The notes: generated by a model not told the origin, from the sequence alone. A stretch of DNA of 64,000 nucleotides from Pseudomonas paracarnis (GCF_904063055.1 NZ_CAJFCN010000004.1:310001-374000), one strand, 5' to 3'; positions 28,264 through 37,859 are shown, counted from the first letter of the stretch. Program-made: numbers and translations.

Positions 28264-29919
28264 TCAAGGTTGTTGGGGGTAAATCGTCAGCACCAGGTTG
28301 CCCTTGCGATAGCGTTTGCCGCCGGGGGGCAATTTCCCTTCTTCGCGATGTTCGCTGGTGCTCTTGACCTGCATTAGCACGCCGACCGGCCCGTGTTGGC
28401 GTGCCTCGACCAGCCAGGCCTGGACGCTGTCCGGCGTGACCTTGCGCTGTGCCGCGTCTTCGTAGTTCAAGCCGTAGCGCAGCTCGCCCTGGGTGTTATA
28501 AAACGCCACATCGGGCCGGCGCAGGCGCCAGGTCAAGGCCGATGCCAGGCCCAGGTCATTGCTTAGCAAAGCACGGGTAGGTTGCAGTTCGTCCAGATGT
28601 TCCAGCACGAATTGGTCGGGCATCTCGTTATCTTCGATCAGGGCCGGCATGCCCGCCGGTAGCAGGGCCACCAGCAAGCCAATGCCCAGGGCGGGCATCG
28701 CCCACAACGTCAACGGGCGCACCGCTTGCAGCAGGTTGGCGAGGATCCAGCCCAGCAGCACGATAAACGCCAGGGACAGGTTGAACATCTGCGCATGGCT
28801 ATTGCCGTACAGCGGGCGGGTGATTTGCAGGTAAATCAGCGCAGCCATGGCCGTCATGCCGAGCACGAAATTGAGCGCGCCGTTGATGACCAGTGGGCGC
28901 GCCTTGCCTTGCTTGATCAGGTCGATCAAACCGTGGCCCATCAACAAGGCCAGGGGCAACAGGCACGGCATGATGTAGGTCGGCAATTTACCTTTGCTCA
29001 GGCTGAAAAAGCCCAGGGGCAGCAGCAGCCACAGCGCGAGAAAGGCAATCGCCGGCTGGCGCTTTTCCTGCCAGGTTTTTAGCAGGGTGCCGGGTAGCAA
29101 GGCGGCCCACGGCAGGCACGCCACCACCATGATCGGCAGGAAGAACCACAGCGGCCGCGCATGCTGTGCGTTGTCGGCGGCAAAGCGGCGGATATGCTCA
29201 TGCCAGAAAAAGAAATGCCAGTAATCTGGTTCGCGCAGGTGGATCGCCAGGGCCCATGGCAGGCACACCAGCACGGCAACCAGCACCGCCAGCGGCCCGT
29301 AGCGCATCAACTCACCGACGCGACGCTGCCAGACCAGGTAGGGCACGGCGATCAGCACCGGCAACAGCCAGGCCAGGAACCCCTTGGTCATGAATCCCAT
29401 GGCGCAGGCCACGCCCAACACCGCCCAGGCACCCAGGCGTTCCCGTGGCGTGCGGCAGTCCAGGGCAAACCACAACGCCACCAGGCTTAGGTTCACCCAC
29501 AGGGTGAATTGCGGGTCGAGATTGGCATACCCGGCTTGCCCGGCCACCAGGCCAAAACTCAGATAGAGCAGGGCGCAGGCAAAGCTCTTGCGCGGGTCAT
29601 TCCACACGCGCCGGGCGAGCAGGTAGGCCAGCACCACGCTCAGGACTGTGCTCAGGACCGAGGCGATGCGCACACCGAACAGGTTTTCACCGAACACCGT
29701 CTGGCCGAGGGCGATGAGCCAATAGCCGGCGGCGGGCTTCTCGAAATAACGCACGCCCATGAAGTGCGGCGCCACCCAGTTACCGCTCATCAGCATTTCC
29801 TGGCTGACCTGGGCGTAGCGAGTTTCGTCCGGCGTCCATAAACCGTGAAAGCCCAGGGGCAACAGGAAGAACACGGCAACGCCCAGCAATAGCCAGGACA
29901 ATGGGTTTATGCGGGGCAT
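28264..29919 (-). CDS. arnT: Undecaprenyl phosphate-L-Ara4N : lipid A transferase (ArnT)
   Basis: The protein has about 551 residues (family about 550). Diagnostic segments are [69 protein letters not shown] and [17 protein letters not shown]. It is an inner-membrane enzyme facing the periplasm that modifies lipid A with aminoarabinose, lowering polymyxin sensitivity. The remaining arn genes are not in this window. The ATG at 29919 has GGAG upstream; a GTG at 29925 is an alternative. Confidence 0.85.
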   Translation of the reverse strand: MPRINPLSWLLLGVAVFFLLPLGFHGLWTPDETRYAQVSQEMLMSGNWVAPHFMGVRYFEKPAAGYWLIALGQTVFGENLFGVRIASVLSTVLSVVLAYLLARRVWNDPRKSFACALLYLSFGLVAGQAGYANLDPQFTLWVNLSLVALWFALDCRTPRERLGAWAVLGVACAMGFMTKGFLAWLLPVLIAVPYLVWQRRVGELMRYGPLAVLVAVLVCLPWALAIHLREPDYWHFFFWHEHIRRFAADNAQHARPLWFFLPIMVVACLPWAALLPGTLLKTWQEKRQPAIAFLALWLLLPLGFFSLSKGKLPTYIMPCLLPLALLMGHGLIDLIKQGKARPLVINGALNFVLGMTAMAALIYLQITRPLYGNSHAQMFNLSLAFIVLLGWILANLLQAVRPLTLWAMPALGIGLLVALLPAGMPALIEDNEMPDQFVLEHLDELQPTRALLSNDLGLASALTWRLRRPDVAFYNTQGELRYGLNYEDAAQRKVTPDSVQAWLVEARQHGPVGVLMQVKSTSEHREEGKLPPGGKRYRKGNLVLTIYPQQP

Positions 29920-30100
29920 GCGCACATCGCTCCATAACGTTCAAGTACGGGCAATGGCGGTATTAACTTAATAGGGTGAAGCATCGTAAGGGTCACTAAG
30001 TAGTTGTAGGGAAACATAACTAACAGACGCGACTAAACATGCCAGAACAGGGCTGTCGTTTTGCTGAACACGTTGTGGCTTAATATGTAAACAAGTGTAA

Positions 30101-30781
30101 TTAAAGTTGTTTGAGTGCGGCGGTCCACTCTTCGCTGTTCATGGTGCCCATGGCCTTGAAGGTGCCGTTGGGCAGCACCTTGACGAACAGTGCGCTGCCG
30201 TACTCTGCAGCGGCTGCGTGAGGGAAGCCCAGGCTGGTCTGGAAGTCGCTCATGCAGGCGCTGTGGGTGATCAGCATCAGGTTGCGTCCCGGCTGTTTGT
30301 GGCCGAGGATTTCATCGCCCATGGCGTCGCCGCAGATGGCCAGCGGGCCGGGGGACAGCTCGGTCTTGCCGAACATGAACAGTGACGTCTGGGCGGTTCG
30401 CGTGGTGGGGCTGCTGAGTACGTCGGTCAGGGCCATGCCCAATGAATCAAAGGCTTTGCCCAGTTCGACGGCGCGTTCAGTACCGTTGATGGTCAGGCCA
30501 TCGGCAGGGCCGAAGCAGGGGTTGGCAGAGCGGTCGCAGCGCTCCTCATGGCGCACCAGCACCACCAGCTCACCCTCGCGCCAACTGGCGAGCACCCCGG
30601 AGGTCAGCAGGCGATTGCCCACGCCCAGGTCCAGGGGCGAGCTGGGCCAGAATAAAAAGCCCGTCAACAACAAGGCGGTGACGCTGATGCCAAGCAGGTG
30701 CAGGCGGTATTTTCTCAGGCGTTTTAACCTTGACCTTTTGGGTTGGGGGTTGGCCAGGATCATGTCTGCCACGCGGTTCAT
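30101..30781 (-). CDS. Histidine phosphatase-family protein (Ais/PmrG-like, LPS core heptose phosphatase)
   Basis: The protein of about 226 residues has one N-terminal membrane segment (LHLLGISVTALLLTGFLFW) followed by a periplasmic histidine-phosphatase domain. Its RHG-like active site is LVVLVRHEERCDRSANPCFG, with the second histidine in LMLITHSACMSDFQ. The motif VRHEERCDRS...C is typical of Ais/PmrG, which removes phosphate from core heptose II and is co-regulated with arn genes. Its position next to arnT fits. The start is uncertain: ATG 30781, GTG 30790 or a later ATG, none with a strong ribosome site. Confidence 0.75.
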   Translation of the reverse strand: MNRVADMILANPQPKRSRLKRLRKYRLHLLGISVTALLLTGFLFWPSSPLDLGVGNRLLTSGVLASWREGELVVLVRHEERCDRSANPCFGPADGLTINGTERAVELGKAFDSLGMALTDVLSSPTTRTAQTSLFMFGKTELSPGPLAICGDAMGDEILGHKQPGRNLMLITHSACMSDFQTSLGFPHAAAAEYGSALFVKVLPNGTFKAMGTMNSEEWTAALKQL

Positions 30782-31055
30782 CCTCGGCACTGTTTATTGT
30801 GTTTATAAAAAGGCTGCACGATTGGGCAGTTGCCCTTGGTGAGGCAGGAGACTGTCACAGCGCCGCTGTCTTTTTGCTGAACACTTGCATGTTAGGAGTG
30901 TCACTTGGATTAACTAATAAGTTGTGAGTCACCACGAGTTGGCGGGCACTTTAAAGTTCGGTGGATGGGCAGACGGTGAAATCCATGTGAAAAATTTGCG
31001 TGGGCAGCAGCGTCAGCCGTTATTCTCGTTGCTGGTCCTTCAGATGAGCGTTCTT

Positions 31056-31724
31056 ATGTTGCAGGTGCAAGGTGTTGTTAAAAACTACGCGACCCCGCAA
31101 GGCCCGCTGACCGTCCTGGCCGGCGTCGACCTGCACCTGGGTGAGCGCAGCAGCCTGGCGCTGATGGGCGAATCGGGCAGTGGCAAAAGCACCTTGCTGC
31201 ACCTGGTAGCCGGGCTGGACCGAGTGGACGCCGGCAGCATCCGCATCGGCGAGCAGCGCCTCGACCAACTCAACGAAGGGCAACTGGCCCATTGGCGCCG
31301 CACGCAAATCGGTCTGGTCTTCCAGCAGTTCAACCTCATCGGCAGCTTGCGCGTGGAAGACAACCTGGCTTTCCAGGCGCGGCTGGCGGGGCGTTTCGAC
31401 CCGCACTGGCAAGCGCAATTGGTGGAGCGCCTGGGACTGGGCGACTTGCTCCGGCGTTACCCCGAGCAACTCTCCGGTGGCCAGCAGCAACGGGTTGCCG
31501 TCGGGCGGGCGCTGGCCTCGCGACCGGGTTTGTTGCTGGCCGATGAGCCCACCGGCAACCTCGACGAAGCCACCAGCGATGAAGTGCTGCAACTGCTGTT
31601 GGACCTGCTGCGGGACAGCCCCACCAGCCTGCTGATGGTCACCCACAGCCCGCGCCTGGCCGCACGGCTTGACCGGCAAGTGGTGCTGCACCGTGGCCGT
31701 GTCGTGCCAATGGACGCACGCTGA
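31056..31724 (+). CDS. ABC transporter ATP-binding protein (LolD/AttE-like)
   Basis: The protein of about 222 residues has Walker A MGESGSGKST, Q-loop QIGLVFQQFNL, signature [15 protein letters not shown], and Walker B LLADEPTGNLDEATSDE. This is the MacB/LolD subgroup that works with FtsX-type permeases. The permease gene begins one base after its stop, so they form one unit with the lipoprotein gene that follows. The start is ATG 31056 or 31044; neither has a strong ribosome site. Confidence 0.85.
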   Translation: MLQVQGVVKNYATPQGPLTVLAGVDLHLGERSSLALMGESGSGKSTLLHLVAGLDRVDAGSIRIGEQRLDQLNEGQLAHWRRTQIGLVFQQFNLIGSLRVEDNLAFQARLAGRFDPHWQAQLVERLGLGDLLRRYPEQLSGGQQQRVAVGRALASRPGLLLADEPTGNLDEATSDEVLQLLLDLLRDSPTSLLMVTHSPRLAARLDRQVVLHRGRVVPMDAR

Positions 31725-31725
31725 A

Positions 31726-34188
31726 ATGGCGCTGTTTTACTGGACGCTACGCGCATTGCTGAGCCACTGGCGGCGCCATCCGGTGCAATTTTTCAGCGTG
31801 CTCACCGGCTTGTGGCTGGCCACCGCGCTACTGACCGGCGTGCAGGCCCTCAACAGCCAGGCGCGGGACAGCTACGCACGCGCCAGCCAATTGATCGGTG
31901 GCGAACCCCAAGCCAGCCTGGTTGCGCCGGACGCCGCCAGTTTCCCCCAGGCACTGTTTGCCGAGCTGCGCCGCGCCGGCTGGCCGGTATCCCCGGTGGT
32001 GCAGGGGCGGGTGGTGCTCCAGGGGCGTGACCAACAGCGTCTGCAACTGATGGGCATCGACCCTGTGTCGTTGCCCGGCAGCGGCAGCGTGGCGGGGCAA
32101 CGCTTGAGCCAGGCGCAAATGCTGGCGTTCTTCGAGCCGCCGGGGCGTACCTGGGTCGCTGCGCAAACGTTAGAGGCGCTGGGGTTGCAGGCGGGCGAGC
32201 AGCCGCTGACGTCCACCGGGCAACGCCTGCCACCGTTGCAGGTGCAAGCGGATATGGCGCCCGGCCTGTTGCTGACCGATATCGGCTTTGCCCAACCCCT
32301 GCTCAACATGCCTGGGCGCCTGTCGCGCCTACTGTTGGACAACACCTTCGCCGCCCGCCACCCCACGCCACCCGCCGTGTTGCAACTCAAGCAGGGCGAG
32401 GACAGCAACCTGTCACGCCTCACCGAAAGCTTTCACCTGAACCTGGATGCGGTGGGTTTTTTATCCTTTGTGGTGGGGTTGTTTATCGTGCATGCGGCCA
32501 TCGGCCTGGCCCTGGAACAGCGCCGTGGCCTGCTGCGAACCTTGCGCGCTTGTGGAGTCAGCGCACGCATGCTGATCCTGAGCCTGGGCGTCGAATTGGG
32601 CGCTTTGGCGGTGTTGAGCGGTGTGCTCGGTATCGCCAGCGGCTACCTGCTGGCCAGCCTGTTGCTGCCGGATGTCGCCGCCAGTTTGCGCGGCCTGTAC
32701 GGCGCCGAAGTCGCCGGCCAATTGAACTTGAGCCCCTGGTGGTGGCTGGCCGGCCTGGGCGTGAGCCTGCTCGGCGCGTTGCTCGCCGGAGCCAGCAGCC
32801 TGTGGCGCGCAGCGCGTTTGCCGTTACTCGCGCTGGCCAACGCCCAAGCCTGGCATCAAGCCCATGGGCGCTGGCTGCGGCGCCAGGGCTGGGTGGCATC
32901 CGCCGCCTTGCTGATCGCGTTGCTGGCACTGTGGCTGGGCGATAGCCTGGCCGCCGGGTTTGTGCTGATGGCGGCCTTGCTGTTGGGCGCGGCGTTGGCG
33001 TTGCCGGTGCTGCTCAACGGGTTATTGAAAGCGGTGCTGGGGCGCAGCCGCTCGGTGCTGGGCCAGTGGTTCCTGGCCGATTGCCGCCAACAACTGCCGG
33101 CCTTGAGCCTGGCGCTGATGGCGTTGCTGTTGGCCCTGGCGGCGAATATCGGCGCCGGCTCCATGACCTCGGGCTTTCGCCAGACCTTCACCCATTGGCT
33201 GGAGCAGCGTCTCACCGCCGAGCTGTACCTCAACCCGCAAAATCCGCAGCAGGCCGAGCAACTGAAAACGTGGTTGACCCGTCAGCCCCTGGTGCAGGCC
33301 GTATTGCCCGCCTGGCAGGTGGCGGTGCAACTGCAAGGCTGGCCCGCGGAGGTGTTCGGCGTGGTCGACAACCCCACTTATCGTCAACACTGGCCGCTGC
33401 TGGAGGCGGTGGACGCGCCCTGGGACCGCTTGCTGCAAGACGACAGCCTGATGCTCAGCGAACAACTGGCGCGACGCCTGAAGGTGCAACTGGGCGACAC
33501 GGTGTCCATCCCCACTCCGCAGGGCACCTGGGCGCCGAAGATCGTCGGCATCTATGCCGACTACGGCAACCCCAAGGGCCATCTGCTGGTCAATGTCCAG
33601 CACCTGTTGGCGCATTGGCCGACGCTCTCACCGGCGCGCTTCAACCTGCGGGTGGCGCCCGCCGACGTGCCGCCGCTGATCCGTGAAGTGCAGCGTGAGT
33701 TTGCCCTGGAAGACAGCCGCATCGTCGATCAACAGCAACTCAAAGGGTGGTCCAGCCAAGTCTTCGAACGCACCTTCGCCGCCACTGCGGCGTTGAACAG
33801 CCTGACCCTTGGCGTCGCCGGCGTGGCATTGTTCATCAGCTTGCTGACCCAGAGCCAAAGCCGCCTCGGCCAACTCGCGCCGTTGTGGGCGCTGGGCGTG
33901 ACGCGCCGACAATTGATGCTGCTCAACCTCGGCCAGACCTGGCTGCTGGCGGTACTCACATTGATCCTGGCGTTGCCGCTGGGGCTGTTGCTGGCGTGGT
34001 GCCTGGATGCGGTGATCAACGTGCAGGCCTTCGGCTGGCGCCTGCCGTTGCAAGTATTCCCCGGGCAGCTTGCGCAATTGCTGGGGCTGGCGATGCTTGC
34101 CACCTTGCTCGCGTCGGCCTGGCCCCTCTGGCAGCTGTACCGCAGCCGCCCGGCGGATTTGTTGAGGACGTTCGCCCATGAAGATTAA
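31726..34188 (+). CDS. FtsX/MacB-like ABC transporter permease (AttF-AttG type fusion)
   Basis: The 820-residue inner-membrane protein has an N-terminal helix, a large periplasmic region, a membrane block near residues 245-480, a second extracytoplasmic region, and three C-terminal helices. This is the duplicated FtsX layout seen in lipoprotein or lipocalin-linked exporters. The ATG follows the ATPase stop by one base. Together with the ATPase and the AttH-like lipoprotein it forms a three-gene export system. Its cargo is unknown. Confidence 0.82.
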   Translation: MALFYWTLRALLSHWRRHPVQFFSVLTGLWLATALLTGVQALNSQARDSYARASQLIGGEPQASLVAPDAASFPQALFAELRRAGWPVSPVVQGRVVLQGRDQQRLQLMGIDPVSLPGSGSVAGQRLSQAQMLAFFEPPGRTWVAAQTLEALGLQAGEQPLTSTGQRLPPLQVQADMAPGLLLTDIGFAQPLLNMPGRLSRLLLDNTFAARHPTPPAVLQLKQGEDSNLSRLTESFHLNLDAVGFLSFVVGLFIVHAAIGLALEQRRGLLRTLRACGVSARMLILSLGVELGALAVLSGVLGIASGYLLASLLLPDVAASLRGLYGAEVAGQLNLSPWWWLAGLGVSLLGALLAGASSLWRAARLPLLALANAQAWHQAHGRWLRRQGWVASAALLIALLALWLGDSLAAGFVLMAALLLGAALALPVLLNGLLKAVLGRSRSVLGQWFLADCRQQLPALSLALMALLLALAANIGAGSMTSGFRQTFTHWLEQRLTAELYLNPQNPQQAEQLKTWLTRQPLVQAVLPAWQVAVQLQGWPAEVFGVVDNPTYRQHWPLLEAVDAPWDRLLQDDSLMLSEQLARRLKVQLGDTVSIPTPQGTWAPKIVGIYADYGNPKGHLLVNVQHLLAHWPTLSPARFNLRVAPADVPPLIREVQREFALEDSRIVDQQQLKGWSSQVFERTFAATAALNSLTLGVAGVALFISLLTQSQSRLGQLAPLWALGVTRRQLMLLNLGQTWLLAVLTLILALPLGLLLAWCLDAVINVQAFGWRLPLQVFPGQLAQLLGLAMLATLLASAWPLWQLYRSRPADLLRTFAHED

Positions 34189-35242
34189 GGCATTGGCGTG
34201 CATCGCCTGGTTACTGCTGAGCGGCTGCGACCAGGCGCCCGCACCCGAGGACAGTTTCGCCGGGCTGGGCAGCGATGCGGCGGACTTTGCCCAGGTGGTG
34301 CCCGGCAAAGTCTTCAGCTTTCCCGAGGACCACGGGCCCCATGACGGCTTTCGTATCGAATGGTGGTACGTCACGGCCAACCTCAAGGATGACGAAGGCA
34401 ATGTCTTCGGCGTGCAATGGACGCTGTTTCGCAACGCATTGAAGGCCGGTCCCGTCCAACCGGGCTGGCGCGATTCAACCGTGTGGCTCGGCCACGCCGC
34501 CGTCACCTCGGCCACCCGGCACTACGCCGCCGAACGCCTGGCTCGGGGTGGCGTCGGCCAGGCTGGGGCTCAGGCAGAGCCATTCAACGCCTGGATCGAC
34601 GACTGGAACTTCGCCAGCCGCCCCGGCACCGCCAGCCCCTTGGCCGACATGCAACTCAAGGCCAGTGGCGCGCAATTTGCCTACGATCTGCACCTGACCT
34701 CCAGCCGCCCGCTGGTGCTGCAAGGCGACCATGGCTACAGCCGCAAATCCGACCAGGGCCAGGCGTCGTACTACTACAGCCAGCCGTTTTTCACTGCCAA
34801 CGGCAGCGTCAGCCTCGACGGCCATACCTACCAGGTCAGCGGCCCAGCCTGGCTCGACCGCGAGTGGAGCAGCCAACCCCTGGCCGCCAGCCAGACCGGC
34901 TGGGACTGGTTCTCCCTGCACCTGGACCGCGGCGCGCAGCTGATGCTGTTTCGCGTGCGGCAGAAAGACAGCGACGGTTACCTCACCGGCACCTGGATCG
35001 ACGCCCAGGGCCACACCCAGACCTTGCACAACAGCGACATCCAACTCACACCGCTGACCACCACGGCCATCGACGGGCGCAACATTCCCACACGCTGGTC
35101 GCTGAAAATTCCCGGCAAACAGCTGGACATCACCACCGAAGCCGTCAACCCGAAGGCGTGGATGGACCTGGGTATTCCGTACTGGGAAGGGCCGGTGCGG
35201 TTTGAGGGTGGGGTGGGGTATTTGGAGATGACGGGCTACTAG
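34178..35242 (+). CDS. AttH/CrtC-like lipocalin-domain lipoprotein
   Basis: The 354-residue protein has a lipoprotein signal with lipobox LLSGC (Cys near residue 17). Two lipocalin-like (AttH) domains follow, with GFRIEWWYVTANLKDDEGN and the hallmark WLDREWSSQPL with WDWFSLHLDRGAQLM. It overlaps the permease gene by 11 bp, so the three are co-translated. Proteins of this family accompany LolCDE-like transporters and are thought to bind a hydrophobic ligand. The ligand is unknown. Confidence 0.82.
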   Translation: MKIKALACIAWLLLSGCDQAPAPEDSFAGLGSDAADFAQVVPGKVFSFPEDHGPHDGFRIEWWYVTANLKDDEGNVFGVQWTLFRNALKAGPVQPGWRDSTVWLGHAAVTSATRHYAAERLARGGVGQAGAQAEPFNAWIDDWNFASRPGTASPLADMQLKASGAQFAYDLHLTSSRPLVLQGDHGYSRKSDQGQASYYYSQPFFTANGSVSLDGHTYQVSGPAWLDREWSSQPLAASQTGWDWFSLHLDRGAQLMLFRVRQKDSDGYLTGTWIDAQGHTQTLHNSDIQLTPLTTTAIDGRNIPTRWSLKIPGKQLDITTEAVNPKAWMDLGIPYWEGPVRFEGGVGYLEMTGY

Positions 35243-35312
35243 GAGGCTACAGCTGAGTTAATTTTTCCCTACGACTCGACGGGTAATACTCCCACAGATT
35301 TTTTAAAAAATA

Positions 35313-35328
35313 CTGTACATGCATACAG
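35313..35328. promoter_or_regulatory. LexA (SOS) box CTGT-N8-ACAG
   Basis: CTGTACATGCATACAG is a perfect CTGT-N8-ACAG palindrome, flanked by A and T so that 18 bases are nearly symmetric. It lies 82 bp upstream of the exported protein's ATG at 35410, in an AT-rich promoter-like stretch, and about 70 bp after the preceding lipoprotein gene. Confidence 0.6.
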
Positions 35329-35409
35329 TCTTGTCCTACAGTCCATCCCAGGTGACCGGATGTCACCGGTTACCTGAGCTTCAATTTTTTAACTATGGAT
35401 GGATAAAAA

Positions 35410-36858
35410 ATGAAATCGAAAAAAGCCTTCATTCTGGGCGCGGCCATGGCGGCCTCTTGCTTCGTTTCGGCCTTTGCCCTGGCCGAGCAAACCCCGGCAA
35501 AACTCAGCGCGCAGGCGGTCAAGCAGGCCGTGGACAAAGCGTTGAAACCTGGCGGTACGCTGGAAAAGGCCAGCGTCTCGGGCGAGCTCAAGCAAAAGCT
35601 CAATGCCGCCAAGACCGGGCAGTCCAACGTCGTCAAAAAAAGCAAGGCAGCCGTCGGTAATGTGGCGATCGACTCCCCGGTTGGCCAGTTGGAAAAACCT
35701 GACTCGGCGCACATGAAACAGGCCGCGGTTGCAGCCTTCACGCCGTTGTTTCCCACCTTGGATATCAACACGCTTTACACTCTCACCGGTGTGGAGACCG
35801 GCGCGCAAATCGCTTACCACTTCAACCTGCCGAAAAACGCGCGAATCCAGGTGCAGCTGCTGAACCAGAGTGCCGGCACGGATATGTCGTTGACGCTGTT
35901 CCATGACGACGGCCAAGGCAACCTGACGCCGTTGGGCACCTCGGATAACCCCGGCAGTGCCGATGAATACCTCAACGGCGTGTTGCCGGCCGGTGACTAC
36001 TACTGGTTCATGGTGGCCAATGCCGCGAGCAACTCGCAGTTCAGTTTCGGTGTGGCAGTGGACAGCAATATTGATGCCTACGAGCCCAACGACACTGAGC
36101 AAACCGCGTTCGCGCTGCCGGATGCCTTGAACCAGGTGACCGGTAACCTCGACAGCGTCAATGACGTGGATTACTTCTCCTTCGTCTCGTTGCGTGGCCA
36201 AGGTGTGGGCATGTTCCTGGGCGATGACGGTGCGGGCACGCGTAACCAGTGGATCTTCGAACGGTTCGATGGCACCCAGTGGGTGGAAGTCCCGCAGGGC
36301 TCTACTTCTACCTATCCCAACCTGACGCCGGGCTACACGGTCAAGGTGCGCGTGCGGGCCAACCCGGCGGTGGCATTGAACCCTCAGGCTCAATACAAGC
36401 TGACCCTCGGCTCGGCGCCACGCCTGAACCAGCACAATGTGAACGGCGATAACGTGGTGCGGATTCCCAGCTCGATCTTCCAACTGGCCACCCAGGCGGC
36501 TCGCAATCTGAGCTGGAGCACCCAATGGTCAGACAGCACTGGCGAGCCCCTGCGCGGCGTCACTCCTGTACTGCGGGTCGACAAGCATTTTGGCGCCACT
36601 TACAACTGGGTCGACTATGAGGCCAAGACTGGCATCACCGGCGCGGCCTCGGGGAATGTCGCGCTGGGCACCTGCTCTGGGGACTACAAAGTGCGCTACC
36701 CGGACAGCGCCTCAGGCCAGACCTACAACTGGGAAACCTGGTTCAACGAGGGCGGCTGGCGCATCGAGCTCAGGGAGTTCCCTGGTGTGGGCGTGGGTGG
36801 CAATACCGTCCAATACGTCAGCCTCGGCCACATCTGCAGCCAGACTATCGTGCGCTGA
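35410..36858 (+). CDS. Secreted protein with pre-peptidase C-terminal-like domains, unknown function
   Basis: The 482-residue exported protein has a signal peptide (KKAFILGAAMAASCFVSAFALA|EQ). A low-complexity Lys/Ala-rich linker follows (residues about 26-100), then beta-sandwich segments resembling PPC domains: LYTLTGVETGAQIAYHFNLPKNARIQVQLLNQ and AYEPNDTEQTAFALPDALNQVTGNLDSVNDVDYFSF. The C-terminal domain has Trp/Tyr-rich TYNWETWFNEGGWRIELREF and two cysteines. No peptidase catalytic motif was found. GGAT precedes the ATG. A LexA-like box lies upstream and a strong terminator follows. Confidence 0.7.
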   Translation: MKSKKAFILGAAMAASCFVSAFALAEQTPAKLSAQAVKQAVDKALKPGGTLEKASVSGELKQKLNAAKTGQSNVVKKSKAAVGNVAIDSPVGQLEKPDSAHMKQAAVAAFTPLFPTLDINTLYTLTGVETGAQIAYHFNLPKNARIQVQLLNQSAGTDMSLTLFHDDGQGNLTPLGTSDNPGSADEYLNGVLPAGDYYWFMVANAASNSQFSFGVAVDSNIDAYEPNDTEQTAFALPDALNQVTGNLDSVNDVDYFSFVSLRGQGVGMFLGDDGAGTRNQWIFERFDGTQWVEVPQGSTSTYPNLTPGYTVKVRVRANPAVALNPQAQYKLTLGSAPRLNQHNVNGDNVVRIPSSIFQLATQAARNLSWSTQWSDSTGEPLRGVTPVLRVDKHFGATYNWVDYEAKTGITGAASGNVALGTCSGDYKVRYPDSASGQTYNWETWFNEGGWRIELREFPGVGVGGNTVQYVSLGHICSQTIVR

Positions 36859-36863
36859 TTGAT

Positions 36864-37565
36864 CTATGTGTGTGAAGCGGGGGGCAGTCCAGTTGGACTG
36901 CCCCTTTTTTTTACCGCGGGTTCCCAATGCAAAGTGCCAAATAGATAGTCCATCAACGGCAGCACGATGTTGAAGTTACGTCCCTGCATCAGCTCACGAC
37001 GGTGATGCAAGGCGTGCAGGCGATGCATCTGGCGAATCCACGGTAGGCGTGCCACCGGGTGTTCGGCAGGCAGGTGTTCGCAGGCATGGAACACTTCGTA
37101 GAGCAGGTAGCCAAGGATCATGCAGCCTGCAAACAACCCGGCAACGTTGGGGCTCAGTTGGCTGAGCAGCCACCAGGCGGGGAGGGTGATGGCCAGGCTG
37201 TGCAGCACGATCAGCCAGGCTGGAAACAGGATGACGCGCCAGTCCCGGGGGCTGTCGTAAGTCATGTGATCAGGGGTGAAGAAGCTGTGGTGGTCGCCAG
37301 TGTGGCGTGCGTAGAACAGCCGGGCGAATGCATGTTTGTGATGGCCCAGGTGGCGGTGCACGAGATAGATACACAGGTTGAAAAACAGCAGGCTCAAGGG
37401 CACGGTCAGCCACTGGAGGGCGGTGATATCGGCGGTGGAGGACCAGGCCAGCGTGATGCAGGCGATGCCGTAGCCAAGCACGAATGCGGCGTGCAGCCAG
37501 GGGTTGTAACGCGGGTTGACGCTTGCGCGGTAACGGTCGCGGAAAGTCTCGGTCGGGTGGGGCAT
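36864..37565 (-). CDS. Sterol desaturase / fatty acid hydroxylase-family membrane protein
   Basis: The 233-residue integral membrane protein has the di-iron histidine clusters of this superfamily: HRHLGHH (70-76), HTGDHH (88-93), and HACEH and HALHH near residues 160-190. Hydrophobic helices precede and separate them. It should hydroxylate or desaturate a lipid using O2; the substrate is unknown. It is a single gene converging with the exported-protein gene, and its 3' end contains that gene's terminator. Confidence 0.82.
   Translation of the reverse strand: MPHPTETFRDRYRASVNPRYNPWLHAAFVLGYGIACITLAWSSTADITALQWLTVPLSLLFFNLCIYLVHRHLGHHKHAFARLFYARHTGDHHSFFTPDHMTYDSPRDWRVILFPAWLIVLHSLAITLPAWWLLSQLSPNVAGLFAGCMILGYLLYEVFHACEHLPAEHPVARLPWIRQMHRLHALHHRRELMQGRNFNIVLPLMDYLFGTLHWEPAVKKRGSPTGLPPASHT
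36881..36912. terminator. Rho-independent terminator
   Basis: The stem GGGGCAGTCC / GGACTGCCCC with loop AGTT is followed by eight T residues. It terminates the exported-protein gene. It lies inside the last codons of the convergent fatty-acid hydroxylase gene, encoding its KRGSPTGLPP tail. Confidence 0.9.
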
Positions 37566-37652
37566 GGCCGGCTGCTCGCTGTGTTTTTATTTGAGGCTGA
37601 GCTTAGTTGGCGTAAGCGGATGTGCGAGTTTTTACTGACCACCTCATCGCCC

Positions 37653-37739
37653 TGTGGGAGCTGGCTTGCCTGCGATGGCGGTGGATCAGGGCCAGATCAG
37701 TAGACTGACACTGCGCTATCGCAGGCAAGCCAGCTCACA
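37653..37739. repeat. REP-type inverted repeat pair
   Basis: GTGGGAGCTGGCTTGCCTGCGAT at the left faces ATCGCAGGCAAGCCAGCTCAC at the right, enclosing about 40 bases. It lies between the divergent fatty-acid hydroxylase and sugar-binding protein genes. Confidence 0.85.
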
Positions 37740-37805
37740 TATTTTTGCCCGAGGCCGACCAGTGGAGACTTGCACAGGTCTGAATTAATTGTTAGCTTCT
37801 GGCAA

Positions 37806-37823
37806 AATGTTAACGATAACATT
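37806..37823. promoter_or_regulatory. LacI-family operator AATGTTAACGATAACATT
   Basis: This 18-bp palindrome, with 7-bp perfect arms around a central ACGA, is of the TTAACGATAA type typical of LacI/RbsR/GalR operators. It lies 37 bp before the ATG of the binding-protein gene. The LacI-type regulator at the end of the cluster is the likely ligand-responsive repressor. Confidence 0.75.
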
Positions 37824-37859
37824 TGCTCTAAAAATAAAAACAAAACAGAGACCCACGCC

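Noticed and set aside
31044..31055. ATG at 31044 as the ABC ATPase start
   Set aside because: Both 31044 and 31056 lack a good ribosome site. 31056 was chosen because homologues begin with the MLQV-like strand. This remains uncertain.
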